Source: Oscillospiraceae bacterium
GTDB lineage: Bacteria; Bacillota; Clostridia; Oscillospirales; Acutalibacteraceae
Direction: 5' to 3'
DNA length: 39,054 nucleotides
Assembly (NCBI GenBank): GCA_015065645.1
Contig: SVPW01000019.1
Span: forward strand, 1 to 39,054
Shown here piece after piece: positions 1 through 7,568 of the stretch (its first letter is position 1; every line of letters starts with the position of its first letter). Below the pieces are notes generated by a model, which was given only the letters and a program-made list of their open reading frames with translations, made no database searches and had not been told where the DNA came from. Position numbers and translations under genes: made by a program.

Positions 1-160
1 TGACCTGCGCCTGGCTCTCACCGCCGGCATCCGCAAGCACCTGGCCGAGAACCCCACCCACTTTGATCCCCGTCAGTACCTGACCGACGGCCGCAACAAC
101 ATCACCGCCGTGGTCAAGCACAAGATCGAGAACATCCTGGGCAGCGCCGACCGCGCCTGA
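1..160 (+). CDS. fba: Class II fructose-bisphosphate aldolase, C-terminal end (partial)
   Basis: Only the last 52 codons are inside the window; the reading frame begins at base 2 and stops with TGA at 158-160. The visible tail contains FDPRQYL followed by VVKHKIE and ends in LGSADRA, which matches the usual C-terminus of class II (zinc) fructose-1,6-bisphosphate aldolases (a pattern like FDPRKYL...KHKI...LGSAGKA). That enzyme cleaves fructose-1,6-bisphosphate to glyceraldehyde-3-phosphate and DHAP in glycolysis. The catalytic and zinc-binding part lies off the left edge, so the call rests on the tail alone. Codon use is strongly GC-rich like the next genes. A clean terminator follows at 181-214. 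Confidence 0.72.
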   Translation, partial: DLRLALTAGIRKHLAENPTHFDPRQYLTDGRNNITAVVKHKIENILGSADRA

Positions 161-180
161 TTCCAAGTGTAACCAACACA

Positions 181-214
181 GGTGCAGAGGCAACGCCTCT
201 GCACCTGTTGCTTT
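181..214 (+). terminator. Rho-independent terminator after the aldolase
   Basis: A perfect 10-bp inverted repeat (GGTGCAGAGG at 181-190 and CCTCTGCACC at 196-205) with a 5-base loop is followed by a T-rich stretch. It ends the aldolase transcript about 20 bases past its stop codon. Confidence 0.85.
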
Positions 215-227
215 TGAAAACGTCCAT

Positions 228-366
228 AATCGGCTCCCTCTCCGAGGGAGCTGTCGCGGCGATAGCCGTGACTGAGGGAGTTGGATGTCCCCCTGCTTTG
301 CGCGAGGAAAACTCCCTCCGTCTCTTCGCCTGCGGCGAAAATCCACCTCCCTCAAGAGGGAGGCTA
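228..366. repeat. Palindromic intergenic repeat element, copy upstream of coaX
   Basis: The stretch contains CTCCCTC/GAGGGAG palindromes, an outward GACTGAGGGAGTT facing an inward AACTCCCTCCGTC, an inner hairpin TTCGCCTGCGGCGAA, and a terminal hairpin CCTCCCTC-AAGA-GGGAGG. The right half (307-366) recurs almost base for base at 1168-1226 after coaX. It looks like a non-autonomous dispersed repeat; no coding capacity is convincing here. Confidence 0.75.
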
Positions 367-388
367 TCTCAATCGGAGGTGTCCCCCT

Positions 389-1156
389 ATGCTGCTCGTG
401 CTGGATATGGGCAATACCAATATCACCCTGGGTGTGTTCGAGGGCAACAAGCTGCTGCTGCAGTCCCGCATCGCCACCGACCGCACCAAGATGGAGGACC
501 AGTACGCCGTGGAGCTGATGGATCTGCTGCGTCTGTATAAGCTGGAGGCGGCCGCCTTTTCCGGCGCCATCCTGTCCTCGGTGGTGCCGCCCCTCAACCA
601 CGCCCTGTGCGGCGCGGTCAAAAAGGCCACCGGCCTGACCCCTCTGCTGGTGGGACCCGGCACCAAGACCGGCATCAACATCCGCATCGACAGCCCCTCC
701 ACCCTGGGCGCCGACCTGCTGGTGGGCGCCGTGGCGGCGGTGGACGCGGTGGGGTATCCCTGCATCGTGTGGGACCTGGGCACCGCCACCACCGTGTCGG
801 TGGTGGATAAGGACGGCGCCTTCCGTGGCGGCGCCATTATGCCCGGCATCCACACCGCCCTCAACTCTCTGACCAACAACACCTCTCTGCTGCCCCAGAT
901 CAGCGTGGACGCCCCGGACAAGGTGATCGGCTCCAACACCATCGCCTGCCTGCAGTCCGGCGCCGTGTACGGCAACGCCGCCATGATGGACGGGATGAAC
1001 GCCCGCATTATGGAGGAGCTGGGCTATGAGGCCCCGGTGGTGGTGACCGGCGGTCTGGGCCGGGAGATCGCTCCCCAGTGCCGCACCCGGGTGCAGTATA
1101 TAGGCGAACTGCTACTGGATGGTCTGCGACTCATCTACGAAAAGAACAAAAAGTAA
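389..1156 (+). CDS. coaX: Type III pantothenate kinase (CoaX)
   Basis: This 255-residue protein phosphorylates pantothenate to 4'-phosphopantothenate, the first step of coenzyme A synthesis, in the cytoplasm. It has the ASKHA-fold signatures of the family: DMGNTN at residues 6-11 (phosphate loop), PGTKTG near 90-95, GADLLVG at 107-113 with Asp109 as the expected catalytic base, DLGTATT at 129-135, and VVTGG near the C-terminus. Length matches the family. The ATG at 389 is chosen because GGAGGT sits 8 bases upstream (375-380); an in-frame ATG at 281 would add 36 unrelated residues encoded by repeat DNA. The gene is flanked on both sides by copies of a palindromic repeat, and the next gene is an ECF transporter S component that probably brings in its substrate. 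Confidence 0.96.
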   Translation: MLLVLDMGNTNITLGVFEGNKLLLQSRIATDRTKMEDQYAVELMDLLRLYKLEAAAFSGAILSSVVPPLNHALCGAVKKATGLTPLLVGPGTKTGINIRIDSPSTLGADLLVGAVAAVDAVGYPCIVWDLGTATTVSVVDKDGAFRGGAIMPGIHTALNSLTNNTSLLPQISVDAPDKVIGSNTIACLQSGAVYGNAAMMDGMNARIMEELGYEAPVVVTGGLGREIAPQCRTRVQYIGELLLDGLRLIYEKNKK

Positions 1157-1167
1157 GTTCGTGCGTT

Positions 1168-1226
1168 GAAAACTCCCTCCGTCTTTTCGCCTAACGGCGA
1201 AAATCCACCTCCCTCAGGAGGGAGGC
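1168..1226. repeat. Second copy of the palindromic repeat, downstream of coaX
   Basis: This copy repeats the right half of the 228-366 element: AACTCCCTCCGTC, an inner TTCGCC...GGCGAA hairpin, AATCCACCTCCCTC and the closing GAGGGAGG hairpin. The two copies bracket coaX in the same orientation. Confidence 0.75.
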
Positions 1227-1362
1227 AAATATAGTAAACAACAATCGCATTCTGCCCTGTGACGGGACAGCCGACGGCGTCCCAGTCTTGATGGATGGAT
1301 GTGTTTTATATAGATCCGTAACGTGGTATTCCGAAAGGAAACGACAGTAAAGGAGTGTTTTT

Positions 1363-1956
1363 ATGTCTGTTACCAAGCAAACTATTCTGCGACTGGTACA
1401 ATTGGGCCTGCTTTCCGGCCTGATCATCCTGCTGCAAGCCGTTATCGTCATCCCGATGCCAGGCTCCTTAACCCTCTCACTGGTACTGGTGCCCATCGTG
1501 GTGGGTGCCGTACTATACGGTGCCAAAGCCGGTGCCATTTTGGGTGGCGTTTTCGGTGTGTTGGTGTCTGTGATGGCCATTCAGGGACAGTTGGGTGCGC
1601 TCACCACCATGATGGTGGAGCATAACGCCATTCTGACCGTCACCGTGTGTATGCTCAAAGGTGTCGCCGCCGGCTGGATAGCCGGTCTGGTGAACGGAGC
1701 GTTTAAGAAGCGTGCCCTCATCGGCATCTTTGCCGCCGCGGCGGCGGCCCCCATTGTAAACACCGGCATTTTTCTGCTGGGTATGTTCACCGTGTTTCAC
1801 GGGGTATTGGTGGAGGTTGCCGGCGGTGCAAATCTTCTCACCTTCGCTATCGTGGCGCTGGTCGGCTTCAACTTTTTGATCGAGTTTGGCGCCAATCTGC
1901 TGCTTGCTCCCGCCATCTCGTCTATTGTAAAGGCGGTCAAGAAAATCGGCAAATAA
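1363..1956 (+). CDS. ECF transporter S component, probably for pantothenate
   Basis: A 197-residue, very hydrophobic protein with about six membrane spans and little else, the normal size and shape of a substrate-binding S component of an energy-coupling factor (group II) vitamin importer. The N-terminus has the positively charged start and first helix typical of the family, with small-residue-rich helices (GAILGGVFG near residues 48-56) of the kind used to dock the EcfT subunit. No ATPase or EcfT gene is nearby, as is usual for S components that share a common module. RBS AAAGGAG lies just upstream. Its position directly after coaX suggests pantothenate as substrate (PanT-like), which is inference from context; another vitamin is possible. 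Confidence 0.75.
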   Translation: MSVTKQTILRLVQLGLLSGLIILLQAVIVIPMPGSLTLSLVLVPIVVGAVLYGAKAGAILGGVFGVLVSVMAIQGQLGALTTMMVEHNAILTVTVCMLKGVAAGWIAGLVNGAFKKRALIGIFAAAAAAPIVNTGIFLLGMFTVFHGVLVEVAGGANLLTFAIVALVGFNFLIEFGANLLLAPAISSIVKAVKKIGK

Positions 1957-1967
1957 GCAAAAGAAAA

Positions 1968-1996
1968 GGTCTGTGCCCCGCGACACAGACCTTTTT
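1968..1996. terminator. Bidirectional terminator between convergent genes
   Basis: An 8-bp perfect stem (GGTCTGTG at 1968-1975, CACAGACC at 1984-1991) is flanked by A-rich DNA on the left and TTTTTATTTTA on the right. It can stop the ECF S-component transcript and the oppositely directed carboxypeptidase transcript. Confidence 0.85.
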
Positions 1997-1999
1997 ATT

Positions 2000-2923
2000 T
2001 TACAGCAGCACCGACAGCACCAGCATCTCCCGGGCCTTTTCGTAGACGGTCTCAAACTGGGCCACCGGCAGGGGATTGACCCCCCGCCCCAGTTCGATGG
2101 TAAAGCCCGGGCGGTGGTAGCACCGGATGAACCAGTCCTTAAAGCCGCCATAGGAGGCCAGCCCGGTGGGCGCGGTGACGGCATAGCCGCTGGCTGCCCC
2201 CAGCACCTTAGCCATCATACGGCTCTGGGGCGGCGTGTCCTCGCCGTATTCCCAATAGATCTCCTCCCCCTGGCTGTGCAACGCCACCACGTGACGAAAG
2301 GCGTACCGCCGGCACAGATCGGTAAGCGCCCGGGTCTCCGGCTCGCTTTCCGGGCCGGGGCCGCTGTATTGCCTGGCTCCAGGAGAAGTTTTGCCGTTTT
2401 TTTGCGCCAGGGCTTGCATTTCTTCCCATCCTGCGTTAAAATTATGGTTGATGTCCACACCGCGGGCGTTGGCCTGCCACAGACCGGGGGTGTCCGCCCC
2501 GGTCTCAGCCGCCGAGGCGGCATAGGCACCGGCGGCCCCGCTGCCGTAGCGGGCGATCTCCACCCCGTCGGGGTTGACCAGCGGCACAAACCAGATCTGC
2601 CGGCCCTTCAGTGCCCGGCGCAGGGGGATGCCGCACAGGGGCAGCCCGGCCCGCACCGCCCCGCACAGCTCCTCGCACAGCCGCAGAGCGCACAGGGCGG
2701 TGAGCCACTCCTGGCCGTGAAAAGCCGCGGCCAGCAGCACCTGCCGGTCAGCCGGCCCGGTGGACAGCATCAGCGCCGGGATCTCCCGGACCAGCACGCT
2801 GCGCCCCACACACATAGGCCGCAGACAGCTGTACCGGCCGCACAGAGCGGCGCACAGCCCCCGCACCACCCCGTAATCCACCGGCTGGGGCGTCACCAGC
2901 CGCGGCTGCATTCCGATATGCAT
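2000..2923 (-). CDS. M14-family zinc carboxypeptidase
   Basis: A 307-residue metallopeptidase of family M14. The zinc ligands are visible as HGQE (His69, Glu72) and the later HSQGEE (His216); NPDG at 117-120, ARGVDINHNF around 153-162 and the catalytic Glu in TIELGRG (Glu277) complete the active site. Bacterial members of this type, related to gamma-D-glutamyl-diaminopimelate peptidases, trim peptidoglycan or peptides. No signal peptide is seen, so it may act inside the cell, for example in murein-peptide recycling or at sporulation; the substrate is unknown. The start at 2923 has AAAGGAG 8 bases upstream; a start at 2941 would add six residues but lacks an RBS. It is divergent from the Nudix gene, sharing a 35-bp gap. 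Confidence 0.88.
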   Translation of the reverse strand: MHIGMQPRLVTPQPVDYGVVRGLCAALCGRYSCLRPMCVGRSVLVREIPALMLSTGPADRQVLLAAAFHGQEWLTALCALRLCEELCGAVRAGLPLCGIPLRRALKGRQIWFVPLVNPDGVEIARYGSGAAGAYAASAAETGADTPGLWQANARGVDINHNFNAGWEEMQALAQKNGKTSPGARQYSGPGPESEPETRALTDLCRRYAFRHVVALHSQGEEIYWEYGEDTPPQSRMMAKVLGAASGYAVTAPTGLASYGGFKDWFIRCYHRPGFTIELGRGVNPLPVAQFETVYEKAREMLVLSVLL

Positions 2924-2958
2924 ATATCCCACTCCTTTCATTCTCAGGAGGATAGTCT

Positions 2959-3507
2959 ATGAACGATCTGACCGAAAAGACCCTATCCCAGACCACCCCA
3001 TTCCAGGGGCGTCTGCTCCGTCTGCGGGTGGACCAGGCCCTGCTGCCCGACGGCACCACCGCCGGACGCGAGGTGGTGGAGCACCCCGGCGGCGTGGGTG
3101 TGCTGGCTCTCACCGAGGACCGCCAGGTGCTGCTGGTGCGCCAATACCGATATCCCTATGGGGAGGTGCTCACCGAGATCCCCGCCGGCAAGCGGGACCC
3201 CGGCGAGGAGCCGCTGGCCACCGGTATGCGGGAGCTGGAGGAGGAGACCGGCTACCGGGCCAACTGCTTTACCCCGCTGGGCAAGGTATACCCCTCCCCC
3301 GGCTATTGCGACGAAATTATTTATCTCTATCTGGCCACCGACCTGATGGCCGCCGAATCCCACCCGGACGCAGACGAATTCCTGGAGGTGGAGCGCCGGG
3401 ATCTGGAGGTACTGGCCCGGCAGGTGCTGGATGGCCAGATCACCGACGCCAAGACCCAGATCGCCGTGCTCAAAGCCTATCAGCTGCTCAACAGAAAGGA
3501 TGATTGA
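2959..3507 (+). CDS. nudF: Nudix hydrolase, ADP-ribose pyrophosphatase type
   Basis: A 182-residue protein with a complete Nudix box: Gly77, Glu83, then RELEEETGY at 91-99, fitting GX5EX7REUXEEXGU. The motif GGVGVLAL and the LLVRQYRYP stretch before the box and EIPAGK just ahead of it are typical of ADP-ribose pyrophosphatases of the NudF group, which split ADP-ribose into AMP and ribose-5-phosphate and remove this reactive waste of NAD turnover. The start has AGGAGG about 6 bases upstream. A membrane protein gene follows after only 3 bases, so the two are probably cotranscribed. Confidence 0.92.
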   Translation: MNDLTEKTLSQTTPFQGRLLRLRVDQALLPDGTTAGREVVEHPGGVGVLALTEDRQVLLVRQYRYPYGEVLTEIPAGKRDPGEEPLATGMRELEEETGYRANCFTPLGKVYPSPGYCDEIIYLYLATDLMAAESHPDADEFLEVERRDLEVLARQVLDGQITDAKTQIAVLKAYQLLNRKDD

Positions 3508-3510
3508 TCT

Positions 3511-4122
3511 ATGCGCACCTTTGCCAAAGTATGTAACATCACCGCCATCGTTTTTCTGACGATTGCTACCGTCATTCAGGGCTTTGCGGTACACGCCGTG
3601 GGCAAAAGCAACGTGACCGCCCTGACCGAAAACCGCTGGCTGATGCCGGTGTGGATCGCCGCCCTGGTGCTGCTGCCCGTGGCGTTGGTGCTGGGTATGC
3701 TGTTCAAAAAGAAAGAGCGCATCAACCTGCTGCCCCTGCTGCTGGCGGCGGTGGGCACCCTGTTCTCTCTGCTGGTGGCCCTGGCCCTGTGGAACGCGCT
3801 GCCCTCCCAGGTGAATCTCAACAGCATCAACCAGACCCAGGGCCTCACCGTGTGGCGTCTGATCTATCGCCACCTGTCCTCGGTGGCGGCGGGCGTGTTG
3901 GTTATGGTGGCCTGCCACCTCAACGGCAAGGCCAGCCGGGACGAGCGCATCCAGCACGAGAACGATATGTACAAGGAGCATTACGACCTCTCCGGCAAGG
4001 TGCTGTTTAAGGATGAGGAGAGCACCATCGGCCTCAACCAGTACGGCGAGGATTTCGGCGAGAAAAAGCCCGCCCGCCGGCTCAAGCGCAGTCAGCGGGT
4101 GGCCCAGCGCAAGGGCGAATGA
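3511..4122 (+). CDS. Small four-helix membrane protein of unknown function
   Basis: A 203-residue protein I do not recognise. Four hydrophobic segments are visible at about residues 8-28, 48-66, 73-95 and 118-137, followed by a charged cytoplasmic tail of about 65 residues that ends in a run of basic residues (RRLKRSQR). The start codon is 3 bases past the Nudix stop, with AAAGGATG inside the Nudix 3' end serving as RBS, so translation is probably coupled. Codon use matches the GC-rich neighbours. Nothing in the sequence points to a transport or enzyme role. Confidence 0.8.
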   Translation: MRTFAKVCNITAIVFLTIATVIQGFAVHAVGKSNVTALTENRWLMPVWIAALVLLPVALVLGMLFKKKERINLLPLLLAAVGTLFSLLVALALWNALPSQVNLNSINQTQGLTVWRLIYRHLSSVAAGVLVMVACHLNGKASRDERIQHENDMYKEHYDLSGKVLFKDEESTIGLNQYGEDFGEKKPARRLKRSQRVAQRKGE

Positions 4123-4164
4123 GTCTGTATAGACACTATATGCGTCGGCACAACCAAGTATGAA

Positions 4165-4200
4165 AAAGAGGATGTGTTCCTGTGGGAACACATCCTCTTT
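4165..4200. terminator. Strong bidirectional terminator
   Basis: A 16-bp perfect stem (4165-4180 with 4185-4200) closes on a TGTG loop, with A-run and T-run at the outer ends. It lies between convergent genes: the membrane protein gene ending at 4122 and the M20 peptidase gene ending at 4213. Confidence 0.92.
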
Positions 4201-4212
4201 TATTGCGTCGAG

Positions 4213-5658
4213 TTACAGCAGCCTGAGCAGATGGACATAGAAGGTTGCGGTCTCCACCAGGGAATCCAGGGGGATCCGCTCGTTGTGATTGTGGATGAGT
4301 GCCCGCTGCTCCTTAGACAGATACATGGCGGAGAAGCGGTACACCCGGTCGGTGATGCGGCAATAGTGGCGAGAGTCGCTGCAGGCCATCATCAGATAAG
4401 GGGATACGATGGCGTCCGGCCAGGTCTGGCCGATGGCCCGGCCCAGGGTGTCCCACGCCGCGCAGGCGGTGTCCGAGCAGATGGACGGGTTCATACCGTT
4501 GACCACCTCCACCCGGATGCGGTGGTCGCCGATCACCTTTTCGAGATAGGCCACGGCGGACTCCACCGTCTGCTTACCCAGCAGGCGGATGTTGGTGCCA
4601 AAGCTGGCCCGGGGCGGCAGCACGTTGTAGGCCGGGCTGCCCTCCATCCGGGTGACCGCCACGGTGGTGCGCATCATAGCGTTGAGCTCGCCGCCGGAGG
4701 CCCGGCAAATAAGATCCAGCACCGGCGCGATGCACCAGAGATTGGCAAAGATCATCCGATACAGAAAATTGGAGTGCCGGCCCAGGGTGTCGAACATCTC
4801 CCGCACCGGACGGGTCAGCTCGTAGGGAAAGGGCTTGGCCTCGATGCGGGTCACCGCCCGGCTCAGATTGCCCAGCACCGTATGGGGCGGCGGCGTGGAG
4901 GCGTGGCCGCCGGTGGAGTCCATGGTGAACTTCAGATTCAGGCCGCCCTTTTCGGCAATGCCGACCAGGGCGCAGCGGCTCTGCACGCCGGGGAACACCT
5001 TGTCCACCACGGCGCCGCCCTCGTCCACCACCATGGCGGGCCTGACGCCCTTTTGCTCCAGATAGGATACGATGGCGGGGCAGGTATCGCCGTCGATCTC
5101 CTCCTCGCCGGAGAAGGAAAGATACAGATCCTGCTCCGGCACGTAGCCCTCGCCCAGCAGGTGCTCCAGGGCCTCCATCACACCGCAGAGGGTGCTCTTG
5201 GTATCCAGGGTGCCCCGACCCCATAGAACGCCGTCCTCGATGATCGCGTCAAAGGGGGGCTTTTCCCAACCCTCTTCCTCCACCGGCACCACGTCATAGT
5301 GGGCCATCATCACCGACGGTGCGTCCGCCCGGCGGCCGGGCAGGTGGTACAGCAGGCCGTTGCGGCCCAGATGCTCCAGGGTGCACTGGCTGTGGATGCG
5401 GGGGAACCGCTCCCGCAGCAGGTTTTGAAATTTTACAAATTCCGCCGGGTCCTCCAGGCTGTGGTCCCGGTAGGACACGGTCTTGCAGCGGATCATATCC
5501 GCCATATCCGCCACGATCTTGTCCCGGTCCAGGGCCACCGGCTGCACCGCGGCGGCGGGGCGCTGCTGCGGACGAAACCGGAGGGTGCGGATGAGGACGA
5601 TCAGCAGAAACAGCGCCAACAAACCCAGCAATACGCCGGCGATAATCCAACCCATCAT
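4213..5658 (-). CDS. Membrane-anchored M20 family metallopeptidase
   Basis: A 481-residue protein with one N-terminal membrane helix (about residues 3-23) and an M20 peptidase/amidohydrolase domain. Active-site features are AHYDVVP (His120, Asp122), GRGTLDTKS (Asp152) and SGEEEIDGD (Glu185/Glu186); the central dimerisation lid contains GGHAST and the end has HNHNERI. These enzymes use two zinc ions to cut dipeptides or N-acyl amino acids. The closest general type by architecture is the carboxypeptidase S/PM20D1-like group. The start lies 2 bases after the stop of an upstream membrane-protein gene, and both follow a DUF5058-like gene, so three genes form one operon. The context suggests hydrolysis of a peptide or acyl-amino acid handled by the two membrane proteins; the substrate is not known. 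Confidence 0.9.
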   Translation of the reverse strand: MMGWIIAGVLLGLLALFLLIVLIRTLRFRPQQRPAAAVQPVALDRDKIVADMADMIRCKTVSYRDHSLEDPAEFVKFQNLLRERFPRIHSQCTLEHLGRNGLLYHLPGRRADAPSVMMAHYDVVPVEEEGWEKPPFDAIIEDGVLWGRGTLDTKSTLCGVMEALEHLLGEGYVPEQDLYLSFSGEEEIDGDTCPAIVSYLEQKGVRPAMVVDEGGAVVDKVFPGVQSRCALVGIAEKGGLNLKFTMDSTGGHASTPPPHTVLGNLSRAVTRIEAKPFPYELTRPVREMFDTLGRHSNFLYRMIFANLWCIAPVLDLICRASGGELNAMMRTTVAVTRMEGSPAYNVLPPRASFGTNIRLLGKQTVESAVAYLEKVIGDHRIRVEVVNGMNPSICSDTACAAWDTLGRAIGQTWPDAIVSPYLMMACSDSRHYCRITDRVYRFSAMYLSKEQRALIHNHNERIPLDSLVETATFYVHLLRLL

Positions 5659-5660
5659 AC

Positions 5661-6314
5661 TTATGCCATACCCTTCTTATACATAATTCTGGCGGCGGCC
5701 AGGGCGATGAGCACGCCCACCGGCACCAGCACGCCCACCGAGCCGGACAGAGAGGGCACCAGCAAAAACAGCACCACCATAAACACCAGGGGCGCAATGG
5801 ACAATTTCCAGTTTTTGCTGATATACACCACGCCCAGACCGCCGAACAGTGCCGGCAGAATATTGTCAAAGGCGGGCTTTAGCACCGGGGAATCCAGCAC
5901 CGGGGCGATCAGGGTCAGGCCGAACACGCCCAGGGCGAGGATCAGGGTGGTCACGATGGAGGAGGTGGCAATGGCGATGGTGGAGATGACCTCGCCCTCC
6001 TCACTGCCGAGCTTGGTCTCGGCATTCTCCATGGCGGTCAGGGCGGCAGGCGCCTTAAGGGCGGTCAGATTGCCGGTCACAAAGGACAGATAGGTGCCGC
6101 CCACGCCCAGCATGGGGGTATAGGTGATCACCTCGATGACACCCACCGTCCAGAAGATGGGGGCCACACCCAGCAGACCCTTCAGCACACCGCTAAAGGC
6201 CGGCCAGGCGTCAAAGGCCACGCAGATGGCCACCGGCACCATAATGATGATGACGGCCGCCGTCCAGATCCAGATCTTACCGTATACGTCGGTTTTCTTC
6301 ATGTAATCGCTCAT
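5661..6314 (-). CDS. Multi-spanning membrane protein, partner of the DUF5058-like protein
   Basis: A 217-residue protein with about five or six hydrophobic segments and no soluble domain. I do not recognise a named family with certainty. Conserved-looking features are an early [11 protein letters not shown] loop followed by LSFVTGNL, the sort of glycine-rich re-entrant stretch seen in carriers. The ATG at 6314 has AAGGAGG 8 bases upstream; a GTG at 6323 lacks spacing. It sits 13 bases after the DUF5058-like gene and 2 bases before the M20 peptidase gene. The tight operon suggests the two membrane proteins act as a pair, perhaps two halves of a transporter feeding the peptidase; that is inference. 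Confidence 0.78.
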   Translation of the reverse strand: MSDYMKKTDVYGKIWIWTAAVIIIMVPVAICVAFDAWPAFSGVLKGLLGVAPIFWTVGVIEVITYTPMLGVGGTYLSFVTGNLTALKAPAALTAMENAETKLGSEEGEVISTIAIATSSIVTTLILALGVFGLTLIAPVLDSPVLKPAFDNILPALFGGLGVVYISKNWKLSIAPLVFMVVLFLLVPSLSGSVGVLVPVGVLIALAAARIMYKKGMA

Positions 6315-6327
6315 ATCCGACACCTCC

Positions 6328-7056
6328 TTATTTCACGATGACCGGGGTGATGAGGGCCGCAAACACCATAGCGCCCAGCATACTCACGGTCATGGCGTAG
6401 GTCTCCAGCCACTTCCAGCCGCACTTTTTGATCAGCAGACCGCACACGCCCATCAGCGCCGCCGACACCAGCAGCACAAAGACGGGGATCCAGCCCTCCA
6501 GGCCGGAGCGGATGTCTGCAAACACCATGCCGAGGAAGGCGGAGATCATGCCCAGAAACAGCGAGGCCATAAACATGTCGCCCCACTTCTGGTCCTTGTT
6601 CTGCAGCTTGACCACGCCGCCGCGGATCTTTTTCATCAGAATGGGCGGCAGGATGATGCTGGGGAGGATGCCCAGGGTCATGACCCAAGCGATGGCGGCG
6701 TACACCTTGGGATCGGTGATCATTTCGGACAGCTCGGTGATGCCGAAGGAGCCGGCGGCGGCGGTGGCGGCCGGTAGCTCATAGGTGATGGCGCCGATGA
6801 CACTCATCCGGATCCAGGGCAGCGGAATGCCCAGGAATTTCGATAGGGTCACGATGCCCAGCAAAAAGGAAATGGCCGGCGCAATGGTGAACACCGAGGT
6901 GGACACAATGGTCTTGCGCAGCTTGGCGGTGGAAATGCCCAGCTGTTTTCCCCGGCGGTAGGCCCGCACCAGGAAAAACAGCGACTGCGCCAGCACAAAC
7001 AGGATGACAATGGCGCCCACTATGTACAGAAATGGGCTGTTGGTATTGAATTTCAT
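6328..7056 (-). CDS. DUF5058-like membrane protein
   Basis: A 242-residue membrane protein resembling the DUF5058 family by length and general pattern (call from memory of the family, not a search). About six hydrophobic segments are visible, with a conserved-looking central stretch SVIGAITYELPAA (around 85-97) and a cytoplasmic loop rich in lysine near 142-155. The start has AAGGAG upstream, and a near-consensus sigma-A promoter lies at 7089-7117. It is the first gene of a three-gene operon with another small membrane protein and an M20 peptidase. The family has no established function; a role in import or export of a peptide-like substrate is plausible from context. Confidence 0.75.
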   Translation of the reverse strand: MKFNTNSPFLYIVGAIVILFVLAQSLFFLVRAYRRGKQLGISTAKLRKTIVSTSVFTIAPAISFLLGIVTLSKFLGIPLPWIRMSVIGAITYELPAATAAAGSFGITELSEMITDPKVYAAIAWVMTLGILPSIILPPILMKKIRGGVVKLQNKDQKWGDMFMASLFLGMISAFLGMVFADIRSGLEGWIPVFVLLVSAALMGVCGLLIKKCGWKWLETYAMTVSMLGAMVFAALITPVIVK

Positions 7057-7088
7057 ACGGTTTTCTCTCCTTTTGGGGTGATGCCATT

Positions 7089-7117
7089 ATTATACAGCAA
7101 CTCTCCCACGAATGCAA
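7089..7117 (-). promoter_or_regulatory. Sigma-A promoter of the DUF5058/M20 operon
   Basis: On the minus strand TTGCAT (7112-7117) and TATAAT (7089-7094) are separated by exactly 17 bases, about 32 bases ahead of the DUF5058-like start codon. It is one of the last features on the GC-rich side of the composition break. Confidence 0.8.
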
Positions 7118-7153
7118 TATGCGAATGAGCCGCAGATTTTTGTTGCAATTCTA

Positions 7154-7182
7154 TTGCGTATGTGCTATGCTTGTGCTACAAT
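7154..7182 (+). promoter_or_regulatory. Candidate rightward promoter with no adjacent gene
   Basis: TTGCGT (7154-7159) and TACAAT (7177-7182) are 17 bases apart on the plus strand. No start codon with a plausible gene follows for nearly 400 bases, so it may have lost its gene, drive a small RNA, or be spurious. It lies right at the change from GC-rich to AT-rich DNA. Confidence 0.45.
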
Positions 7183-7194
7183 AGGGACAAATAA

Positions 7195-7344
7195 TTATTT
7201 AGCCTTGCCTTTTTTATCAAATGTGTAAGGCAAGGCAGGAATAACCGTCATACTTTCGGCAGTGTTACTGCTTAAAAACAAAGTTTTTAACTGCATTCCC
7301 TTTGGTATGATTTTCAATGTGTCAGTATTACTTTTGTCATACCA
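7195..7344 (-). pseudogene. Possible C-terminal gene remnant at the composition break
   Basis: An open minus-strand frame of 49 codons with no start codon of its own ends at a TAA at 7195-7197. The translation contains TLKIIPKGMQLKTL and MTVIPALPYTF and ends in DKKGKAK, which looks like real protein, but I cannot assign a family. An in-frame TGA precedes it at 7345-7347. Its last codons lie within a 10-bp perfect inverted repeat (7202-7211 with 7227-7236). The whole gap 7118-7568 holds nothing else convincing apart from this, the orphan promoter and a 9-bp inverted repeat at 7465-7491. Confidence 0.3.
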
Positions 7345-7568
7345 TCAAAAAATATAGTTATCTCATAAATTCGGGATAACTCTATTTTCATATATAACTT
7401 GAAAATTGTAATGAAAAATGTTATATTAAATATAAGAAAAAGCTTGTCATTATGCAGATTTTTTAACTTGTGGAAATGATTGCCACAAGTTGAAATCATC
7501 GCCCCTCGCAATAGACAAAGCCAAAGCTTGCTTGAAGTAAGCATATAATACACTTAAGAGGTGATTTT

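Noticed and set aside
364-1008. Long open frame on the minus strand within coaX
   Set aside because: It is a shadow of coaX in high-GC DNA; coaX has all family motifs and an RBS, and the reverse frame has neither.
1227-1362. Riboswitch ahead of the ECF S component
   Set aside because: A GGGAC...GTCCC pairing is present near 1262-1283, but no known riboswitch core could be recognised.
2983-4191. 402-codon minus-strand frame across the Nudix and membrane-protein genes
   Set aside because: Its translation is rich in His, Gln and Gly, as expected from reverse reading of GC-rich codons; both plus-strand genes are well supported.
4174-5226. 350-codon plus-strand frame opposite the M20 peptidase
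   Set aside because: Low-quality translation with no motif; the M20 gene on the other strand has a full active site.
7314-7553. 79-codon minus-strand frame in the gap before the orphan genes
   Set aside because: No RBS, no motif, and AT-rich low-complexity DNA; it also overlaps the better remnant frame at 7195-7344.
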